From Candidatus Zixiibacteriota bacterium (GTDB lineage Bacteria > Zixibacteria > MSB-5A5 > SM1-73): a stretch of DNA of 9,798 nt. This document shows, piece after piece, positions 7,188 through 9,798 of this stretch. A program made the position numbers and the translations under genes. Within the stretch, counting starts at the first letter, position 1. Every line of letters begins with the position of its first letter. Under the pieces are notes generated by a model, which was not told where the DNA came from, did not search any database, and saw nothing but the letters and a program-made list of their open reading frames with translations. The stretch is taken from assembly GCA_029933635.1 (NCBI GenBank), contig JAOZNS010000093.1, positions 1 to 9,798 of the forward strand, given 5' to 3'.

Positions 7188-8171
7188 ATGGTACCCTTCA
7201 TCATCATTACTTTGGTTAAAGTTGTAATAGTCCTGGTTGTTTTCCTGATTTTGATAGCCTATCTCACGTGGCTGGAAAGAAAGCTTTTGGGACATTTTCA
7301 GGTCAGGTTAGGTCCCATGCGAGTGGGACCTCATGGTCTTTTTCAGCCCTTCGCCGATGGGATAAAACTTTTGTTTAAAGAGGATATTCTTCCGGCAAAC
7401 GCGCACAAATTCATCTATCATTTGGCTCCCCTTTTGACCTTCATTCCTGCTTTGATTATGGTGGCGGTCATCCCTTTCGGAAAAGGGGTCAAATTTTTGG
7501 GATATCCCGTGGATATGGTTATCTCCAACTTCAATATGGGCATACTTTATGTGTTGGCTGTGAGTTCCATAGGGGTATATGGGATAGTGTTAGCTGGCTG
7601 GTCCTCCAACAACAAGTATTCTCTTTTAGGTGGTTTAAGGTCATCTGCTCAGATGATCAGTTATGAGATCTCCTTGGCCCTTTCTCTGATAGGCGTTTTG
7701 ATGATCGCCGGCTCTTTCAGCTTGGTCGACATAGTAGGTGCACAGGATAAATTTTTTAACTGGTTTGTGTTTCGTCAGCCATTGGGGTTCATACTTTATC
7801 TTGTCTGCGCCATTGCCGAGACCAATCGAGCACCTTTTGATCTTCCTGAGGCGGACAATGAGCTGGTGGCCGGCTATATGACCGAATACTCCTCCATGAA
7901 GTTTGCCATGTTCTTCTTAGGGGAATATGGAAATATGATCAACGTCTCCGCGCTGGCCACCACCCTGTTTTTGGGAGGGTGGCATGGACCATATCTACCT
8001 CCAGTGGTCTGGTTTTTGATAAAATTGGTAGCCTTCCTTTTCTTTTATATCTGGATAAGGGCTACCCTTCCCAGGTTCAGATATGACCAGTTGATGAATT
8101 TTGGATGGAAGGTGTTGTTGCCATTGGCAATCCTTAATGTCTTTGTCACGGCAGTGATAATGATAATGTAA
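7188..8171 (+). CDS. nuoH: NADH-quinone oxidoreductase subunit H (NuoH, ND1-like)
   Basis: Membrane subunit that anchors the peripheral arm and forms the floor and entrance of the quinone chamber. The product has 327 residues with about eight hydrophobic segments. TWLERKLLGHFQVRLGPMRVGPHGLFQPFADGIKLLFKED (27-66) is the first family block, with Glu30 and Arg31. AETNRAPFDLPEADNELVAGYMTEYSSMKFAMFFLGEY (210-247) is the second, with the conserved carboxylates Glu211, Glu221, Asp223, Glu225 and Glu233 that link quinone chemistry to proton transfer. Its length is normal. An in-frame stop lies three codons upstream of the ATG, so no longer form from a nearby start is possible. No close Shine-Dalgarno sequence is seen; AAAGGAAG at 7157-7164 is too far. 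nuoI follows after 28 bases. Confidence 0.97.
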   Translation: MVPFIIITLVKVVIVLVVFLILIAYLTWLERKLLGHFQVRLGPMRVGPHGLFQPFADGIKLLFKEDILPANAHKFIYHLAPLLTFIPALIMVAVIPFGKGVKFLGYPVDMVISNFNMGILYVLAVSSIGVYGIVLAGWSSNNKYSLLGGLRSSAQMISYEISLALSLIGVLMIAGSFSLVDIVGAQDKFFNWFVFRQPLGFILYLVCAIAETNRAPFDLPEADNELVAGYMTEYSSMKFAMFFLGEYGNMINVSALATTLFLGGWHGPYLPPVVWFLIKLVAFLFFYIWIRATLPRFRYDQLMNFGWKVLLPLAILNVFVTAVIMIM

Positions 8172-8175
8172 GAAA

Positions 8176-8199
8176 GCTCAAAAGTTCAAAGGTTCAATC
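8176..8199 (+). repeat. Imperfect 8-base tandem repeat supplying the nuoI ribosome binding site
   Basis: Three adjacent units, GCTCAAAA, GTTCAAAG and GTTCAATC, fill almost the whole nuoH-nuoI gap. The junction of units 2 and 3 creates AAAGG (8188-8192), seven bases before the TTG start of nuoI. This is the only plausible ribosome binding site there and supports the TTG start. Confidence 0.5.
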
Positions 8200-8643
8200 T
8201 TGTTTGATATTTTGAAAACCATATTCTGGGCGATTCCTCGGGGACTGTCGGTTACTTTTAAATACCTGCTTTCCCGATCGGTCACGGTTAGATATCCCGA
8301 ACAAAAACTCAAGCTCTCCCCCCGGTATAGAGGTTTACACTATCTGGAAAGAAATGAAGATGGATCAGAGAAGTGCGTTTGCTGTGGACTGTGTGCCGCT
8401 GTCTGTCCCTCAGGATGCATATACATGGAGCCGGCAGAAAATGAATTTGGCGAAAGATATGCCAGGGTCTATGAGATAAATGAGCTAAGATGTATCTTCT
8501 GCGGATACTGCCAGGAAGCCTGTCCCAAGGAGGCAATCTTTTTGGGTAAAGAATATGAGTTTTCTGCAGACCGAAGGGAGAAGTTTATCTATCGTAAGGA
8601 GGATCTTTTGGTTGCTTACAGGAAGGAAGGATCAAAGGGCTAA
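8200..8643 (+). CDS. nuoI: NADH-quinone oxidoreductase subunit I (NuoI), 2x 4Fe-4S ferredoxin-like
   Basis: Bridges NuoG to NuoB in the electron wire and binds clusters N6a and N6b. The product has 147 residues. The N-terminal amphipathic part (GLSVTFKYLLSRSVTVRYPEQ, 15-35) is the usual membrane-facing segment. Cluster 1 ligands are Cys59, Cys62, Cys65 and Cys69 in CVCCGLCAAVCP; cluster 2 ligands are Cys98, Cys101, Cys104 and Cys108 in CIFCGYCQEACP. Each final Cys also contributes to the partner cluster in ferredoxin folds of this type. Cys61 and Cys73 are extra. The start must be non-ATG: there is no in-frame ATG before residue 76, and TTG 8200 lies seven bases after AAAGG and gives the normal N-terminus. 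It ends 21 bases before nuoJ. Confidence 0.95.
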   Translation: MFDILKTIFWAIPRGLSVTFKYLLSRSVTVRYPEQKLKLSPRYRGLHYLERNEDGSEKCVCCGLCAAVCPSGCIYMEPAENEFGERYARVYEINELRCIFCGYCQEACPKEAIFLGKEYEFSADRREKFIYRKEDLLVAYRKEGSKG

Positions 8644-8664
8644 ATGGACTAAGAGGATAATGAC

Positions 8665-9171
8665 ATGGAGATTTTGATTTTCTCAATATTGGCTGTGCTT
8701 TCGGTCGTTTGTTCTATTTTGGTAATCTCCCAGAAAAGTGCGGTGGCAAGTGCACTTTTCCTGATCGCCACCATGGTGAGTTTAGCCATACTATTTTTGT
8801 TGTTGAACTCGCCGTTTTTAGCTACCGTGCAGATCATAGTTTATGCCGGCGCCGTGATGGTTTTATTCTTATTCGTCATCATGCTTTTAAATCTGAGAAG
8901 AGATGAATTTGGACCGGAGAAAAGAAAAGCTCAGATCTTTTTTGCTATTCTTTTTGTGTTCCTCCTTCTGATTGCACTTGCTACAGTTATTGAAACGGAA
9001 GGTTTCAGTTTTAGCTCAGCTAAAGCTCTCGCTCAGGCTGGAAAACCTGCCGAGGTTGAAAACTTCGCCAAGCTTCTGTTCACCAAATATCTTTTCCCTT
9101 TTGAGCTGGCTTCGGTTTTGCTCTTAGTGGCCATAGTTGGCGCCATAGTTATGGCAAAAAGAAAATTATGA
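8665..9171 (+). CDS. nuoJ: NADH-quinone oxidoreductase subunit J (NuoJ, ND6-like)
   Basis: Antiporter-adjacent membrane subunit of the proton-pumping arm. The product has 168 residues and five hydrophobic segments (about 2-22, 25-48, 52-76, 90-110 and 142-163). The third carries the family signature ATVQIIVYAGAVMVLFLFVIML, whose Tyr60 lies in the segment that switches between alpha- and pi-helix in solved complexes. The polar loop 111-140 between segments 4 and 5 is as variable as expected. AGAGG (8652-8656), eight bases before ATG 8665, is a good ribosome binding site. A two-codon frame (ATG GAC TAA) sits just after the nuoI stop. Downstream a short tandem repeat separates it from nuoK. Confidence 0.95.
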   Translation: MEILIFSILAVLSVVCSILVISQKSAVASALFLIATMVSLAILFLLLNSPFLATVQIIVYAGAVMVLFLFVIMLLNLRRDEFGPEKRKAQIFFAILFVFLLLIALATVIETEGFSFSSAKALAQAGKPAEVENFAKLLFTKYLFPFELASVLLLVAIVGAIVMAKRKL

Positions 9172-9174
9172 TTT

Positions 9175-9214
9175 GAGTAAAAATGGTTAAGTAAAAATAG
9201 TTAAGTAAAAACAG
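9175..9214 (+). repeat. 14-base tandem repeat in the nuoJ-nuoK gap
   Basis: Two full units and one partial unit, GAGTAAAAATGGTT (9175-9188), AAGTAAAAATAGTT (9189-9202) and AAGTAAAAACAG (9203-9214), fill most of the 53-base gap. The third runs directly into the nuoK ribosome binding site (AAGGA, 9215-9219). Each copy contains TAA. It looks like replication slippage in a spacer. Copy number could vary between strains. Confidence 0.7.
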
Positions 9215-9224
9215 AAGGAAACTG

Positions 9225-9527
9225 ATGGTCTCTTTATCTGCTTACCTGATATTAAGCGGGGTGATTTTCAGCATCGGAGCTTTAGGATTTTTGATCAGGC
9301 GTAATATACTTATCATGTTTATGTCCATCGAACTTATGCTCAACGGGGTGAATTTATCCCTAGTGGCCTTATCTACAAAATTGGGTTCTCTGGATGGTCA
9401 GGTGATTGTATTTTTGGTGATGACCGTGGCGGCAGCCGAAGTGGCGGTGGGGCTGGCCATAATCATCTGTCTGTTTAGAAACAAAAAAAGCGTTAACGTG
9501 GATGATTTTAACCTGATGAAATGGTAA
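9225..9527 (+). CDS. nuoK: NADH-quinone oxidoreductase subunit K (NuoK, ND4L-like)
   Basis: Small antiporter-like membrane subunit of complex I that is part of the proton path next to NuoJ and NuoN. The product is 100 residues, exactly the usual size, with three hydrophobic segments (about 4-23, 28-50 and 60-84). The two essential membrane carboxylates are present: Glu36 in MSIELMLNGVNL and Glu72 in TVAAAEVAVGLAI, the same positions as in E. coli NuoK. AAGGA at 9215-9219, five bases before ATG 9225, is a good ribosome binding site. The GC-rich repeat that follows separates it from nuoL. Confidence 0.97.
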   Translation: MVSLSAYLILSGVIFSIGALGFLIRRNILIMFMSIELMLNGVNLSLVALSTKLGSLDGQVIVFLVMTVAAAEVAVGLAIIICLFRNKKSVNVDDFNLMKW

Positions 9528-9532
9528 CAGGT

Positions 9533-9606
9533 CAGTCGTGCACCGTCCGCAGACCGCTGCTAAACCCTTTTTGGTGGCGGACGGTGGACTGCCGATGGCG
9601 GACAGT
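9533..9606. repeat. GC-rich hairpin repeat element between nuoK and nuoL
   Basis: CACCGTCCGC (9541-9550) and GCGGACGGTG (9577-9586) are perfect 10-base complements. Flanking CAGTC (9533-9537) and GACTG (9587-9591) extend the stem after a three-base bulge, and ACC (9553-9555) with GGT (9573-9575) extends it inward to a 17-base loop. The right arm is then partly copied: TGGCGGACGGT (9575-9585) recurs as TGGCGGACAGT (9596-9606), 21 bases on. The stretch is about 64% G+C, well above its neighbours. There is no T-run after it, so it is not a standard terminator. It is best read as a dispersed intergenic repeat (REP or miniature-element-like) inserted in the operon; relatives elsewhere in the genome are predicted, not seen. 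Confidence 0.65.
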
Positions 9607-9612
9607 AAAAAT

Positions 9613-9798
9613 ATGAACTGCGTTTATCTGGTCCCATTATTTCCTCTGATCGGCTTCCTGATAAATGGGGTTTTAGCGCTTACCTGTAAAGCTTCTTTCG
9701 ACCAGAAAAGTCCAGCTAAAAGCGCGGTAAGCTGGATCGGCTGTGCGTCGATAGGTTTATCCTTTTTGTGTTCAGCTGTCATATTTTTTGAGCTTCTT
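9613..9798 (+). CDS. nuoL: NADH-quinone oxidoreductase subunit L (NuoL, ND5-like), 5' part only
   Basis: First 62 codons of the largest antiporter-like subunit of complex I; the frame is open to the window end. VYLVPLFPLIGFLINGVL (4-21) is the classic NuoL first transmembrane segment. A second hydrophobic segment begins at about residue 40 (SWIGCASIGLSFLCSAVIFF). Family members have about 600 or more residues with a long lateral helix, so some nine tenths is missing here, and the key Lys/Glu residues are not in view. ATG 9613 gives the normal N-terminus but lacks a clear ribosome binding site. In-frame ATG 9595 and GTG 9574 lie inside the upstream GC-rich repeat and would add 6 or 13 residues, so the true start is uncertain. 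Its position after nuoK supports the assignment. Confidence 0.93.
   Translation, partial: MNCVYLVPLFPLIGFLINGVLALTCKASFDQKSPAKSAVSWIGCASIGLSFLCSAVIFFELL

Noticed and set aside
9533..9606. Rho-independent terminator after nuoK
   Set aside because: The hairpin is strong, but no T-run follows it on the + strand, and nuoL starts at once in the same direction.

Overview
The window is one side of a bacterial respiratory complex I operon. Twelve genes lie head to tail on the + strand in the canonical order nuoA-B-C-D-E-F-G-H-I-J-K-L. The first eleven are complete and nuoL is cut off by the window end after 62 codons. I see no gene of another pathway, no tRNA or rRNA, no CRISPR array and no complete insertion sequence. 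The - strand holds only shadow frames.

Layout: 1-151 is a leader of unknown content, then nuoA (152-526). A 155-base gap carries an interrupted inverted repeat. nuoB, nuoC and nuoD follow (membrane-arm connection and quinone site), then nuoE, nuoF and nuoG (NADH-oxidising arm). After a 165-base gap with hairpin/inverted-repeat structure come nuoH, nuoI, nuoJ, nuoK and nuoL (proton-pumping membrane arm, with the ferredoxin-like NuoI among them). nuoC and nuoD are separate genes, unlike the fused nuoCD of Escherichia coli, and the NADH-dehydrogenase module nuoEFG is present. The complex should therefore use NADH, not a ferredoxin-only or F420 donor.

How the parts fit: NuoE, NuoF and NuoG oxidise NADH at FMN and pass electrons along a chain of Fe-S clusters. 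NuoI and NuoB carry them to the N2 cluster, and quinone is reduced at the NuoB/NuoD/NuoH interface. NuoA, H, J, K and L, plus presumably nuoM and nuoN beyond the window, couple this to proton translocation. All cluster ligands I checked are present: N2 in NuoB, N1a in NuoE, N3 in NuoF, the 2Fe-2S, His-Cys and other 4Fe-4S clusters in NuoG including the optional N7-type site, and N6a/N6b in NuoI. The key membrane carboxylates of NuoH, NuoA and NuoK are also present. Nothing suggests decay.

Organism: an uncultured-type, moderately AT-rich bacterium with fairly loose intergenic spacing and mixed ribosome-binding-site use. Several genes have a clear purine-rich site and several have none. The proteins read like those of a candidate phylum in or near the FCB/Zixibacteria-like area, but this is an impression, not a determination.

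The core proteins are ordinary. The less ordinary signal is between the genes: an inverted repeat (A-B), a structured element (G-H), short tandem repeats (H-I, J-K) and a GC-rich hairpin repeat fused to the start of nuoL (K-L). No new biological system is visible.
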